From Nostoc sp. T09 (GTDB taxonomy: Bacteria > Cyanobacteriota > Cyanobacteriia > Cyanobacteriales > Nostocaceae): 64,000 nucleotides of DNA. This document shows positions 26,827 to 36,702 of the stretch, one piece after another (position 1 is the stretch's first letter; the number at the start of each line of letters is the position of its first letter). Below the pieces are notes generated by a model. The model was not told the DNA's origin and did not search any database. It was given only the letters and a program-made list of their open reading frames with translations. A program made the translations under genes and the position numbers. The stretch lies in NCBI RefSeq assembly GCF_002154695.1, contig NZ_MTAV01000047.1, positions 31,717 to 95,716 of the forward strand, written 5' to 3'.

Positions 26827-27564
26827 ATGAGCATGAGTGAAAAGACACTAGAAGGCAGCGGGAAGGCTTTTCTCGTTCTGCTTTTGCCAATCTCGTTTTT
26901 GATTATTTTCCTTGTTTCCACTTGGAAATTTTTGCTGGCTTTAATACTGCTGCTTATTGGTTTCAATGTTTGGCAGTGGCATCAATGGCAACAGTGGTGT
27001 CAGCAAGTTAATCCTATTTTCCATCGACTGCTTCAGGACACTCAGGGCAGAGTGACACCGATGGACTTGGCAATCAAGGGTAATTTTTCTGGAACAATAG
27101 CCAAACGCTACCTAGATACTAAAGCCAGCGAATTTGGTGCCAGTATTCTGAATTCTGAAGATGGCGGTCCAGTTTATTACTTTATCAATGCCACCATTTT
27201 GGGAAGCATACTCGAAAGTAGTGAGCCTGCTAAGGAACTTCCTTCTCAATCAGTTGCCCAAGCTGCTCCTATACTACTGGCACCAACGCTAGCACAGCCC
27301 CAGCCTGAAGAAACAGACGCTGAATTATTGCCTCCAGCAACTCATGAAGAAGTCAAAATACCTTTGGAAAAACAATTAGTTTTTGGCTCACTGATTCAAT
27401 CAGAACTTGCTAAAAGGCTCAATGTTTATTCCAGTACGGTATATAAACGGCGAAATGACCCTGACTTTCCTGAATGGAGCCGCAGTCGCGATCCAGATGG
27501 TATTGCCTGGTCATTCTCTCGAAAATCTAAGGAGTTTTTCCCCTTAGACGAAGATAAAAGTTAA
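26827..27564 (+). CDS. Membrane protein with a C-terminal DNA-binding-like domain
   Basis: About 245 aa, not assigned to a named family. Two close hydrophobic helices at about 13-45 (FLVLLLPISFLIIFLVS, FLLALILLLIGFNVW) anchor it. The middle part has LLQDTQGRVTPMDLAIKG, resembling a winged-helix-like fold, and a Pro/Glu linker. The C-terminus SELAKRLNVYSSTVYKRRNDPDFPEWSRSRDPDG looks like a MerR/excisionase-type helix-turn-helix. I use ATG 26827; a TTG at 26818 is possible. Its promoter region carries repeated TTTGCCAA sites. Confidence 0.7.
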   Translation: MSMSEKTLEGSGKAFLVLLLPISFLIIFLVSTWKFLLALILLLIGFNVWQWHQWQQWCQQVNPIFHRLLQDTQGRVTPMDLAIKGNFSGTIAKRYLDTKASEFGASILNSEDGGPVYYFINATILGSILESSEPAKELPSQSVAQAAPILLAPTLAQPQPEETDAELLPPATHEEVKIPLEKQLVFGSLIQSELAKRLNVYSSTVYKRRNDPDFPEWSRSRDPDGIAWSFSRKSKEFFPLDEDKS

Positions 27565-27744
27565 AACTAGAAACTTGATTTTCCTGGCTTTTTGCCAAGG
27601 AAAAAATATCAACAATCAGTCGACAGTGAACAGTGAGGAGTTTTTCAGATGGGATTTAAATTAGCCCATTTCTGGAATTCGTAAGTTTGAGTTGAGGTCT
27701 AAATCCCAACTCAAACTTTGAGAACTAATAATTATTAAATGGTT

Positions 27745-28887
27745 TTAATTTTTAGCTTTTGCTGCTAAACCTACAGCTGCATTGATGGAAGTTAATCCGC
27801 TTTCTTCTAACTTAGAAAGTAAACCTGTGAGAATGCGGCTTACCATCATAGGTCCTTCGTAAATCCAGCCTGTATAGACTTGAATCAGGCTAGCACCAGC
27901 AGTAATTTTTTCCCAGGCATCTTCTGGGGTAAAGATGCCACCAACGCCAATAATCGGCAATTGCCCTTGGGTTTGCTGCCAAATAAAACGAATTACTTCA
28001 GTAGAACGATCGCGTAATGGTGCGCCGCTAATTCCACCAGCTTCTTCTTGCACAGTTTTGCCTGTTTTTGCAATCACCTGAGTTTTCAGCAAATCACGGC
28101 GAATAGTGGTGTTAGTAGCAATTAACCCCGTAATTTGGTAGGTATTGGCTAAAGCAATAATATCAGCGATCGCTTCCCATTCTAAATCAGGTGCTATCTT
28201 GACAAAAATCGGCTTTTGTGATTTATTATCTTGTTGCAATAAATCTAAGATAGAGCCGAGCATGGCTGCATCTTGGAGCGATCGCAACCCTGGCGTATTA
28301 GGGGAAGACACATTAACTACAAAATAGTCTCCCCAATCTTTAAGTAAACGAAAACTATTGAGGTAATCGTTTGCAGATGCTTCTAAAGGGGTTACTTTAG
28401 ACTTGCCTAAATTTATACCTATAGGTATTCGCTGGTTTAATTCTTGTTTCCCTTGCGCCAATCGTGCTGCCAATGCTGCTGCACCGCTATTATTGAAGCC
28501 CATGCGGTTGAGGGCAGCTTTATCTAACGGCAAACGAAACAAGCGAGGGCGGGGATTTCCTGGCTGGGGAATAAATGTCACTGTTCCCAGTTCTGCAAAG
28601 CCAAAACCAAGGCTTGACCAGATCTGGGAGGCAATGCCATCCTTATCAAACCCAGCTGCTAAACCTAGAGGGTTAGGAAAGTTTAGCCCAAACAGATTTT
28701 GTTCTAAACGGGGGTCGTATAAGCATAATGACTGCTTAAGGAGGCCATTAACCCATCTAGCAGGTGGGCGATCGCTTCTTTGGGAGAGCCAGCCAAGAGT
28801 GTTAATCGTCTTTTGGTGTAACCACTCTGGATCTGTTTTGAGCAGATTAAACAACAGTGGACTAATTGCTATTTGATAGATATCCAT
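27745..28887 (-). CDS. pyrD: Dihydroorotate dehydrogenase (quinone), class 2
   Basis: Membrane-associated FMN enzyme of pyrimidine synthesis, passing electrons to quinone. About 380 aa from [13 protein letters not shown]. Motifs: [35 protein letters not shown] (catalytic Ser region), [26 protein letters not shown]. The first 13 codons of the longer frame are CATGGGGCATTGGGCAT-type intergenic repeat and are excluded. Confidence 0.95.
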   Translation of the reverse strand: MDIYQIAISPLLFNLLKTDPEWLHQKTINTLGWLSQRSDRPPARWVNGLLKQSLCLYDPRLEQNLFGLNFPNPLGLAAGFDKDGIASQIWSSLGFGFAELGTVTFIPQPGNPRPRLFRLPLDKAALNRMGFNNSGAAALAARLAQGKQELNQRIPIGINLGKSKVTPLEASANDYLNSFRLLKDWGDYFVVNVSSPNTPGLRSLQDAAMLGSILDLLQQDNKSQKPIFVKIAPDLEWEAIADIIALANTYQITGLIATNTTIRRDLLKTQVIAKTGKTVQEEAGGISGAPLRDRSTEVIRFIWQQTQGQLPIIGVGGIFTPEDAWEKITAGASLIQVYTGWIYEGPMMVSRILTGLLSKLEESGLTSINAAVGLAAKAKN

Positions 28888-28994
28888 TCCAATCACAGTT
28901 GCCATAGGGCATTGGGCATGGGGCATTGGGCATTAATTATTTCACCGCGTCCCCGCGTTCCCTGTCTCCTTGTCCATCTTACTCATCTTTTTAT

Positions 28995-29030
28995 TCTGCC
29001 CTCTGCCTTCTGCCTTCTGCCTTCTGCCTT
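28995..29030. repeat. Heptamer short tandem repeat (CTTCTGC)n
   Basis: Four tandem copies of TTCTGCC/CTTCTGC between pyrD and the GAF-domain gene, the short tandem repeat class common in heterocystous cyanobacteria. A shorter copy is near 61028-61050. Confidence 0.75.
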
Positions 29031-29102
29031 ATTTTTAGATGCTAATTTTAAACGCAACTTATTATCAGGGTGCTTTTCTGGGCATCTTATATATTACAAG
29101 TT

Positions 29103-31997
29103 ATGTTGACTAATAATCAGATGGGACCGCCAGAAAAACCAATAGCTGCTGAAAAACAGATAATTTCCTTGGGGCGTGTCCTCCAGAAACTCAGGGAAGA
29201 GGATAATGTTGAAGTTTTAATTGAAACTACTATTGCTTACATTAAAGAGCAGTTTGACTACCAACTAATTTGGATTGCTCTTTACGATCGCCTGAATCAT
29301 ACATTGTATGGCAAAGGCGGCATGACGCCTACTAAAGACCCTAATTTCTTACAGCAGCGCTTAGTTCTCAGTTCAGGAGATTTATTAGAACAAGTCGTAA
29401 TTGAACAGCGTCCCTTAGGTGTAGCCGATTTAAGAGATGAACACCGCGCTGATACATTACAGGAAGTAGCGAAAAAATTCCAAATCCAAGGAACGATTGT
29501 TTTACCGATTCGCTATCGAGACCGCTGTTTGGGTTTGGTATTACTAGGTTCGCAAAGCTGGGGCTATTTACTAGCTGGAGACGCAAAAGCAAGGCTATTA
29601 ATGGTTTTAGCCGAACTGGGGGCAGTACTTTATCAACATGAGATAGATTTGCAGCAAAAGCAAACCAAGCGGATTGAGGAGCCTTTGTTGCGATTGTTAG
29701 AAAATTTACGCTCCCTAAGTAATTTAGATAAAAAACTAGAAGCCGTAGTAGAAGCAACTCATCAATTTGTTTCCCCATCTCGAACAAATATTTACTGGTT
29801 TGAACGAGAAGGGCGCTACTTTTGGTGTCGGATGAGCAATCAGCTGCTCAACCTCGGTCGCAACTCTGGTCCCCAGCAACCAGCAGTAGGAATTTCTGTG
29901 CAGGACTTGAGTGAATTTTATTACGCTTTGGTAGTCAATCAAGTTGTCTCGATTGGTGAGTCACGTAGTTCTCTCAATAGCCATGTTACAGGCAAGCTAC
30001 TCCAACGCCTGCGGGTGCGATCGCTGTTGGCAGCTCCCATCATCTGTCAAAAGGAATTGCTGGGTTTTCTGGCAGTAGAAGGCAATCAACCTCGCATCTG
30101 GACAGATACAGACAAAAATTTCGTCCAAGGTGCGGCTGGGTTAATCTCTTTGGTTGCCCCCACTGATAACATGGAAAGTACCATCAAACAAATTCAAGCG
30201 GATGCCCAGTTAACTAGTCAAGTTGCCCAAGCTATCTATAGTGAGCATGACCTTCAAGAAGTACTACGTATCTGTGCTCAGAGAGTTTTAGATCGACTTG
30301 GTACCACCCGCTTTTTATTGTTGCGTTATGACCCTGACCAAAATCATTATCAAATTCTGCACCAAAGCCAACTCCAGAATCGCCGACCTTTGACATTTAC
30401 ACTCAATGCTCTCAAAGATTTAGATAGACAGCTTTTGCAGCGTGTCACTGAGGCAGTGGAGATTGAGAATTTAGATGAAGATCTGCGATTTTTTAATTGG
30501 CGGCCATTTTTTATCGAAAATGGTGTGCATTCTCTACTAGTTTGCAACTGTGCTCAGGGTAATTCCCCAATAGCCCTTGTCGTCATTGCTCATGAAACGC
30601 ACCGCTGTTGGACGACTTTAGAAAAGGAACTGCTATGGGTTGTCAGCCAACAAGTTGGTGTAATTGTTCGTCAGTGGCAACTGCAAGGCAATAACGAGCA
30701 GCAAAAAACAATCTTACACAGCCTACAACAATGCTTGCGTATCTTGGCACAAACCCAGAGTAAAACAACAGATACAGAAGAACATCATCTAGAACGCACC
30801 GCACTGCAACAAATAGCATCTGTTCTGGGTTGTCCTTTAGCATTAATGCTATCTTGGGCACCTGGCCAGAATCAGGCAGAAATTATCCCAGGAGTCATTA
30901 CTAATAAGGGATTTGAGATTGTTGCTAATACATCGATCTCTGTTCAGACTGAAGTTCTCATCCAATGGGCACTTGCCCAAGAAGGTTACCTCAGCCTCAG
31001 AGTAGATGATTTGCCTCCAGAAACCAGAAATTGGTTGAATGGGTCGGATATTGGTCAAATTTTGGTGATGGTATTACGTACTTCCAATGCTTATCAACCC
31101 ACAAGTGTGGTGTTATTTGCAGACCATCGAGAGCGTTATTGGTCGGAGCAAAGCCTCAGTGCGGCTGAAACTCTTGTTTGTCAATTAGCTTGGTTGCATC
31201 GTCAAAAGCAAATTACCCAACTTCTAGAGTTGGCAACCGAGGACTTACGACAACTCAATTGGTACAAGCATCGTCGTCTAGAAGAAATTCACAGAGCAGC
31301 AACGCCGTTACTCTCTCAGATTCATGATTCGGGCATTTCTGCCCAGGAAATACGAGAAACACGCCCCCAACCACTAATGCGGCAGTTAGAGCACGCAACA
31401 GCCTCGATCGCAGAACTGCTCAAATATGAGCAATGGCAGTTACACATAAAATCGGAAACTATACCTGTAGCCAGTTTGCTGAAGCGAGCCATCGAAAAAG
31501 TGGACAATTTACTTAAACAACATAAGCTATGGGTAGGTGTGCATGGCTTAGGACAGTCTGTTGTAACTCAGGAGTCACCAAAAAATTCTGCGGATCTTAA
31601 AGGTACTCAAACTTTAGGAAATCAATCCTCAATGGCGATCGTCGGTGACAGTAGAAAAATTGAACTAGTGCTTCAGGAATTATTGGTTGTAGCCTGTCAA
31701 CGTTCTCAGCCTGGAGGCAGAATTGATATCTGGTGTCGTCGCTTAGATGAGGGAATGTTAGATATTTCGATTACAGACAGTGGCCCTATAGAAGCGCTGC
31801 TACTAGAAGAGCTAAATCAAGATCAACCCAAGGATTTGCTTGCTGTCTCTAGCCTAGATCAACCACCAGGTTTGCACCTTTTAATCTGCAAAAATCTCAT
31901 GCGACAAATGCAAGGCGAATTGCATTTCTATCAGTTACCAGATAATCGAGTAGTCAGCCGATTACTGCTACTGTTAGCTACACATATTTCACAGTAA
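29103..31997 (+). CDS. Multi-GAF sensor protein with degenerate histidine-kinase-like C-terminus
   Basis: About 964 aa, soluble, from MLTNNQMGPPEKP. Several GAF-type sensor domains are visible (about 30-200, 215-365, 385-535, 560-710). After a helical region RRLEEIHRAATPLLSQIHDSG, where the usual H-E/D-LRTP motif is missing, there is an ATPase-like fold (MAIVGDSRKIELVLQELLVVACQ, LDISITDSGP, LHLLICKNLMRQMQGEL). The missing phospho-acceptor motif suggests a non-canonical kinase. No phytochrome PHY domain or chromophore Cys is obvious. Confidence 0.75.
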   Translation: MLTNNQMGPPEKPIAAEKQIISLGRVLQKLREEDNVEVLIETTIAYIKEQFDYQLIWIALYDRLNHTLYGKGGMTPTKDPNFLQQRLVLSSGDLLEQVVIEQRPLGVADLRDEHRADTLQEVAKKFQIQGTIVLPIRYRDRCLGLVLLGSQSWGYLLAGDAKARLLMVLAELGAVLYQHEIDLQQKQTKRIEEPLLRLLENLRSLSNLDKKLEAVVEATHQFVSPSRTNIYWFEREGRYFWCRMSNQLLNLGRNSGPQQPAVGISVQDLSEFYYALVVNQVVSIGESRSSLNSHVTGKLLQRLRVRSLLAAPIICQKELLGFLAVEGNQPRIWTDTDKNFVQGAAGLISLVAPTDNMESTIKQIQADAQLTSQVAQAIYSEHDLQEVLRICAQRVLDRLGTTRFLLLRYDPDQNHYQILHQSQLQNRRPLTFTLNALKDLDRQLLQRVTEAVEIENLDEDLRFFNWRPFFIENGVHSLLVCNCAQGNSPIALVVIAHETHRCWTTLEKELLWVVSQQVGVIVRQWQLQGNNEQQKTILHSLQQCLRILAQTQSKTTDTEEHHLERTALQQIASVLGCPLALMLSWAPGQNQAEIIPGVITNKGFEIVANTSISVQTEVLIQWALAQEGYLSLRVDDLPPETRNWLNGSDIGQILVMVLRTSNAYQPTSVVLFADHRERYWSEQSLSAAETLVCQLAWLHRQKQITQLLELATEDLRQLNWYKHRRLEEIHRAATPLLSQIHDSGISAQEIRETRPQPLMRQLEHATASIAELLKYEQWQLHIKSETIPVASLLKRAIEKVDNLLKQHKLWVGVHGLGQSVVTQESPKNSADLKGTQTLGNQSSMAIVGDSRKIELVLQELLVVACQRSQPGGRIDIWCRRLDEGMLDISITDSGPIEALLLEELNQDQPKDLLAVSSLDQPPGLHLLICKNLMRQMQGELHFYQLPDNRVVSRLLLLLATHISQ

Positions 31998-32408
31998 TTT
32001 TTAGTCTTTGCCTTCCTACGCAATTCCGCCTGCTTGAACTCAGTAATTACCATTACATAGCTAAGTTTTTAGCATTACATAAATTTTTAGCATATGTTGT
32101 GAGGGGTATAACCCATAAATTTGCGGGCTGATTGCAGGTAGCAAATGCCTGTAGCGATTGATAATTGTCTTGGCTTGAATTACTGATAATGCTGCTACAA
32201 TCTTGCTCTAAATAGGTCTCGCCGCCTGAGCTTGAGTCCAAATAGCAGTGAACATTTCTAAAATACTCGCTAAGTTAACCTGGAATAACTCTCTAGGGGG
32301 ATTGACCCCACATTTGTTCGTAAAAAGTATCCTGCGGTTGTAACAATCTGGTTATAATTATTTTCCAGCGCTCTCGCAAATTTTTTCTCCAATCTGCACA
32401 GTATCAAA

Positions 32409-32579
32409 ATGGGGCGTAAGCGTTCTAAATCTGACTTACCTACGAAAATCTGTCCGGTATGCGAACGTCCCTTCACCTGGCGCAAGAAATGGCAAGATTG
32501 CTGGGACGAGGTGAAATACTGCTCAGAACGTTGCCGCCGTCGGCGTTCTGAGGTTAAAAATGAAACTGACTCAAACTAA
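32409..32579 (+). CDS. DUF2256 small zinc-binding-like protein
   Basis: 56 aa, starting MGRKRSKSDLPTKICPVC. It carries CPVCERPFTWRKKW and YCSERCRRRR, the paired Cys motifs of the DUF2256 family. Function unknown; possibly a structural zinc site. It lies 32 nt before the isoaspartyl peptidase on the same strand and may be cotranscribed. Confidence 0.85.
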   Translation: MGRKRSKSDLPTKICPVCERPFTWRKKWQDCWDEVKYCSERCRRRRSEVKNETDSN

Positions 32580-32611
32580 CACCACTGAGACGCAAATAGC
32601 GCAAGGGATAT

Positions 32612-33598
32612 ATGAAGTTACAGGTGCAGCCAAAATTAATTATTCATGGAGGAGCTGGTAGTTCACTCCACGGGAAAGGAGGGGTGGAGGCGGTGCGCCA
32701 AGCGCTCTATACAGTGGTAGAGGAAGTGTACTCTCTACTCATCTCCGGAGCAAATGCTTCTGAGGCGGTAGTGCAGGGTTGTCAATTATTGGAAGATAAC
32801 CCCCGCTTTAATGCTGGCACTGGTTCGGTACTGCAATCTGATGGTCAAATCCGCATGAGTGCTTCTCTGATGGATGGATCATCAGGGCGCTTTAGTGGTG
32901 TAATTAATATCTCGCGGGTAAAAAATCCTATACAGTTAGCAGAATTTTTACAAACCTCTCCAGACAGAGTACTGTCAGATTACGGTTCAGCTGAACTAGC
33001 ACGGGAGTTGCAAATCCCCAGTTACAACGCTTTAACAGATTTGCGGTTGCAAGAATGGATACAGGAACGTCAAGATAATTTTAAAAGCACGATGGCTGGG
33101 GTGGTTGCAGAACCCGAACTTGTGGAAAGCAGCAATGCTCGACGTGGCACTATAGGAGTAGTAGCTTTGGATAGTTACGGTAGATTAGCTGCTGGTACTT
33201 CTACAGGCGGTAAGGGGTTTGAGAGGATTGGCAGAGTTAGCGATTCTGCAATGCCAGCGGGTAATTATGCAACAAATAATGCTGGTGTCAGCTGCACTGG
33301 AATTGGAGAAGACATCATTGATGAGTGTTTAGCAGCCAAGATTGTAGTACGTGTGACTGATGGAATGTCTCTTAAAGAAGCCATGAAACGCTCATTTGCT
33401 GAGGCACACAACAACCAACGCGATTTAGGAGCGATCGCCTTGGATGCAAGTGGGGCGATCGCATGGGGTAAAACCAGCCAAGTCTTACTCGCTGCATACC
33501 ACGACGGTAACAGAATTGGTGATACTTTAGAACTACCGATTGCGACAAATGTTGGCTGTATCGTTAATGCTGAGTCTTCAGTAGTGAGTGCTGAGTAA
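32612..33598 (+). CDS. Isoaspartyl peptidase / L-asparaginase (Ntn hydrolase)
   Basis: 328 aa. Plant-type asparaginase that self-cleaves before a nucleophilic Thr. IHGGAGSSLHG at the start, NPRFNAGTGSVLQ, and the cleavage site in ARRGTIGVVALD with Thr at about residue 180. Substrate-binding GTSTGGKGFERIGRVSDSA follows. It degrades isoaspartyl dipeptides, for instance those released from cyanophycin. Confidence 0.92.
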   Translation: MKLQVQPKLIIHGGAGSSLHGKGGVEAVRQALYTVVEEVYSLLISGANASEAVVQGCQLLEDNPRFNAGTGSVLQSDGQIRMSASLMDGSSGRFSGVINISRVKNPIQLAEFLQTSPDRVLSDYGSAELARELQIPSYNALTDLRLQEWIQERQDNFKSTMAGVVAEPELVESSNARRGTIGVVALDSYGRLAAGTSTGGKGFERIGRVSDSAMPAGNYATNNAGVSCTGIGEDIIDECLAAKIVVRVTDGMSLKEAMKRSFAEAHNNQRDLGAIALDASGAIAWGKTSQVLLAAYHDGNRIGDTLELPIATNVGCIVNAESSVVSAE

Positions 33599-33627
33599 GT
33601 TATGAAAAACTCAGCACTCATCACTCA

Positions 33628-34983
33628 TCACTCAGCACTCTTCTTACGCCAACCAGGTTTGACTACCTGACGTGCACGGGCAATCACCAGAGCATCATCA
33701 GGGACATCTTCTGTGACAGTTGAACCAGCTGCCACATAGACATCATTGCCTAAGGTAACTGGAGCAACTAAGACGCTATTAGAACCAGTTTTAGTGCGAT
33801 CGCCTATTTTAGTTGGGTGTTTTTTCACACCATCATAGTTAGCTGTAATTGTGCCTGCACCAATATTGACCCTAGTACCAGCAGTGGTATCGCCTAAATA
33901 TGACAAATGTGCCACATTAGTGCGATCGCCTAAGCGAGTATTTTTTAATTCCACAAAGTTCCCAACACGGCAGCCAGCACCTACTTGAGCCTGACCGCGT
34001 AAATGGCTATAGGGGCCAATCTGGCTTTCTGCTTGCACAATGCTATCCCTAACTACGGAATATTGTACTGTGACATTCTCACCCAACTGGCTATTTTCAA
34101 TTAAACTCCCAGGGCCAATGCGACTTCCTGCCTTAATCACAGTATCGCCACGCAGGTGAGTTTGGGGTTCAATAATCACATCTGGCTGTAACTCGACAGT
34201 GTCATCAATGGTAATACTGCTAGGGTCAATCAGAGTGACACCTGCCACCATCCATTTTTCCTTAACTCGTCTTTGCAGAATCTCGTAAGCATTTGCGAGT
34301 TGTAAGCGATCGTTGATGCCAAGAATTTCTTGATAGTCTTCCACATCTACTGCCATCACTTGCCCGACTTGAGTTACGGCATCGGTGAGATAGTATTCTT
34401 TTTGATTATTATTTGCTTCTAGGTAGGGCAATACCTTTGCTAAATTTTGCCAACGGAAGCAGTAAACCCCAGCATTAACCCGGCGATTTTGTCTTTGAGC
34501 AGTGGTGCAATCCTTATCTTCGACGATTTGTTGCACAATATTTTCACTATCGCAAAAAACGCGCCCGTAACCTTGGGGATTAGGCAAATATGCTGTGAGA
34601 ATAGTAGCAGCGTTCTGATGTTCTTGGTGAGTTTGCCAAAGATTTTTCAGGGTTTGGGTACTTAACAATGGAACATCACCGTTTAACACTATTAAATCAC
34701 CAGCGTAATCCTCCAAGTGAGGAAGCAATTGCTGGATGGCATGACCCGTTCCTTGTTGTACAGTCTGTTCGACAAACTCCAAATCAGGGATTGACTGCAT
34801 GGCTGTTTTCACTTCTTCAGCCTGATATCCCACAATCACTAATCGCCGTGAAGGCGAAAGTGGTTCTACACTATTGATAACTCTCTGTACTAGCGATCGC
34901 CCACCCAAAGAATGTAAAACCTTGGGCAGCTGTGATTTCATCCTTGTGCCGCGTCCTGCCGCTAGAATTGCTACAACTACCAT
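33628..34983 (-). CDS. glmU: Bifunctional UDP-N-acetylglucosamine pyrophosphorylase / glucosamine-1-phosphate acetyltransferase
   Basis: Makes UDP-GlcNAc for peptidoglycan. 451 aa: N-terminal uridyltransferase with [25 protein letters not shown] and VNAGVYCF; C-terminal left-handed beta-helix with hexapeptide repeats and [28 protein letters not shown]. Intact and full length. Convergent with the asparaginase gene. Confidence 0.97.
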   Translation of the reverse strand: MVVVAILAAGRGTRMKSQLPKVLHSLGGRSLVQRVINSVEPLSPSRRLVIVGYQAEEVKTAMQSIPDLEFVEQTVQQGTGHAIQQLLPHLEDYAGDLIVLNGDVPLLSTQTLKNLWQTHQEHQNAATILTAYLPNPQGYGRVFCDSENIVQQIVEDKDCTTAQRQNRRVNAGVYCFRWQNLAKVLPYLEANNNQKEYYLTDAVTQVGQVMAVDVEDYQEILGINDRLQLANAYEILQRRVKEKWMVAGVTLIDPSSITIDDTVELQPDVIIEPQTHLRGDTVIKAGSRIGPGSLIENSQLGENVTVQYSVVRDSIVQAESQIGPYSHLRGQAQVGAGCRVGNFVELKNTRLGDRTNVAHLSYLGDTTAGTRVNIGAGTITANYDGVKKHPTKIGDRTKTGSNSVLVAPVTLGNDVYVAAGSTVTEDVPDDALVIARARQVVKPGWRKKSAE

Positions 34984-35501
34984 AACTTAGCTATCAGCTA
35001 TTAATGAATAGCGCTTGTGCGCTTGGTATTCTGAGATTTAGCCTCAAACAATACCAGCTAATCATCATAGACTGAAATCCCTAGTCATAATTAATTAGAT
35101 CAATATCTAAGCTATTACCAACTCAAAAGCTACTCATTTTCACCGCAAAGCTTGATTCGCCACTTCAATTACTTGTTTTGCTGCTTTCTCCTTGCGTTCG
35201 TTTTAGCGCTTGTCGCGTAGCAACAAGGTCAAGTGTAGGAAGAGATAAAAAAAGGACACACATCAAAAAGTCACTTGTCAAATTGCCAAAAACTACAAAT
35301 CACATTCACTCATGTTGCCCAGACGAACTGAAAGAGCGCAGGGACAGGCAAAAAACTCCTAGTCGTGACAACCTCATCCGCAAGCCCGCCCCCGCCACGC
35401 CGCATAATTGTCTTTCAGTTCTCAACCATTCTAAAAAATACACTCAGTATTTTTGAAAAAACAAATGAAGAATTTGTTTAAGCCTTTATTTAAAAGGCAT
35501 T
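34984..35501. other. intergenic region with an 11-bp inverted repeat
   Basis: 518 bp without a credible gene; the 92-codon plus frame at 35178 crosses repeats. GAACTGAAAGA (35325-35335) and TCTTTCAGTTC (35411-35421) are perfect inverted arms around 75 bp that includes a GC-rich CCCGCCCCCGCC tract. An SDR-like CGCTTGTCGCGTAGC lies near 35205. Confidence 0.45.
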
Positions 35502-35735
35502 ATGGCATTCGAGAAAGTGCAAAATTTGCTAAGTTCAACAGCAACTTACTTAAAAGCAGAAGAGATCGATACTAGTCTTAAACATTTTATTGTCCAAGTA
35601 ATACATGGGCTAAATATTAAATTTCAGAATTTGAAGTTTAAAAATTCACAATTCAGCCAAGTAATACATGGAAAAGTGAGATACAGTTATGCTACACAGG
35701 AATGTAAGCTGTCTAAAGGTGAAAGAGATGACTAG
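35502..35735 (+). CDS. Doubtful 77-aa frame upstream of the antitoxin
   Basis: Starts MAFEKVQNLLSSTATYLKAEE. Its body includes two translated copies of the 15-bp palindromic site (as QVIHG), so much of it is probably regulatory DNA and not protein. No family recognised. Confidence 0.25.
   Translation: MAFEKVQNLLSSTATYLKAEEIDTSLKHFIVQVIHGLNIKFQNLKFKNSQFSQVIHGKVRYSYATQECKLSKGERDD
35594..35671. promoter_or_regulatory. Two direct copies of CCAAGTAATACATGG upstream of the toxin-antitoxin genes
   Basis: Identical 15-mers at 35594-35608 and 35657-35671, exactly 63 bp (about six helical turns) apart. Each is a near-palindrome. They precede the antitoxin start at 35728, a likely position for operators. 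Confidence 0.6.
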
Positions 35736-36357
35736 CACAATCGCGGCTAGCCTCAATGAACTCGAAAAACTAGAACAAATAAGACAACATTTAGAAAACT
35801 GCTTAACCAAAACTAAACAAATCGACCAAACAGCAGAACTAATAAAATTCTACATCGAGTTATCTGAGGTAGAAGGTATAAGCCTAGAAAAAATAATTGA
35901 TGAGCTTATTAGCATAAATAAAAAATCATCTGAAATTAAAACTTTAATTTCAGAATGTTGGTCTGCTAAGTGCAAAAGATCACAAATAAGAATTTTAATA
36001 AAAATATATCGACTCTTTACGGAGTTAGTAACTGATCACTGGGATTATTTACCGCCAAAAGCTATTGAAAGTTTAAAAAACATAAAAGAGGAAATTGAAA
36101 AATCTGGCGGGACAGTTGAGTTAAGTATGGTGCATACTATATTATTAGTACTTACTCGCTCAAGCAACGGTGAAAACTTGCAAAAAGCTTATAAAGAAGC
36201 ATCTTTAGGCTTAGCGAATGCAATCTCCGAAGCGATAGAGCAAGATATAGAAGATGCCCTAGATCTGGAGGTTGCGCGTGCCGCCGAACAAGAAGCAAGA
36301 AGAGAAGGCACAATCCCTTGGGAAGTTGTCAAAGGCAAATACGGAGGCAACAAATAA
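35728..36357 (+). CDS. Oversized RelB-like antitoxin (long helical N-terminus)
   Basis: 209 aa from MTSTIAASLNELEKLEQ, preceded by AAAGGTGAAAG. Residues 1-170 are mostly helical and unfamiliar. The end, IEDALDLEVARAAEQEARREGTIPWEVVKGKYGG, looks like the toxin-wrapping tail of RelB/StbD-type antitoxins (EGTIPWEEVK). Usual antitoxins of this class are 70-95 aa. The RelE-type gene begins 2 nt after the stop, the normal coupled arrangement. Confidence 0.6.
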   Translation: MTSTIAASLNELEKLEQIRQHLENCLTKTKQIDQTAELIKFYIELSEVEGISLEKIIDELISINKKSSEIKTLISECWSAKCKRSQIRILIKIYRLFTELVTDHWDYLPPKAIESLKNIKEEIEKSGGTVELSMVHTILLVLTRSSNGENLQKAYKEASLGLANAISEAIEQDIEDALDLEVARAAEQEARREGTIPWEVVKGKYGGNK

Positions 36358-36359
36358 CG

Positions 36360-36628
36360 ATGGCAAAATCTACAAAATAGAATTTTCGCCAAAAGCAGAA
36401 AGGGCGTTTTCAAAGCTCTCAGAGTTAGTGCGTGAAAAAATAACCTTAAAAATTGATAACCTTACTTTTGACCCCAGACCTCCTGGGGTCAAAAAGTTAA
36501 AAGGGGGTAAAAATCAATACAGAATAAGAGTAGAAAACTACAGAATCCTGTATACAATTGAAGACTCAATTCTATTAATACTCATAGTTGATTTGGGAGA
36601 CAGAAAAGAAATATATAAAAATATGTAA
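36360..36628 (+). pseudogene. RelE/ParE-type toxin with a single-base frameshift at codon 6-7
   Basis: The ATG at 36360, 2 nt after the antitoxin stop and behind GGAGG (36343), reads MAKSTK then TAG. One more A in the AAAA run at 36374-36377 would give MAKSTKIEFSPKAERAF, the normal toxin start. The rest of the frame is intact: LTFDPRPPGVKKLKGGKNQYRIRVENYRILYTIED and VDLGDRKEIYKNM. The only in-frame alternative is a TTG at 36272 inside the antitoxin gene. So the toxin is disabled, needs frameshifting, or reflects a sequencing error. Confidence 0.75.
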
Positions 36629-36659
36629 AGATTAATAAGAAAAGTTTTTAAACATACTA

Positions 36660-36694
36660 AAACCCCCTACCATGTAATACATGGTAGGGGGTTT
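36660..36694. promoter_or_regulatory. 35-bp perfect palindrome: terminator/operator
   Basis: Arms of 17 bp (AAACCCCCTACCATGTA and its complement) around a central A. The core CCATGTAATACATGG is the same site found at 35594, 35657 and 37012, but perfectly symmetric. It lies 31 nt after the toxin stop and 9 nt before the next ATG. With flanking TTT it can act as a terminator and, as DNA, as an operator. Confidence 0.7.
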
Positions 36695-36702
36695 AGAAAC
36701 CT

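Noticed and set aside
35178..35456. 92-codon plus frame before the toxin-antitoxin island
   Set aside because: Crosses an SDR-like repeat and an inverted repeat; no recognisable protein.
36272..36359. TTG start for the toxin inside the antitoxin gene
   Set aside because: Would add 29 residues unlike the family; the ATG at 36360 has the ribosome-binding site and correct spacing.
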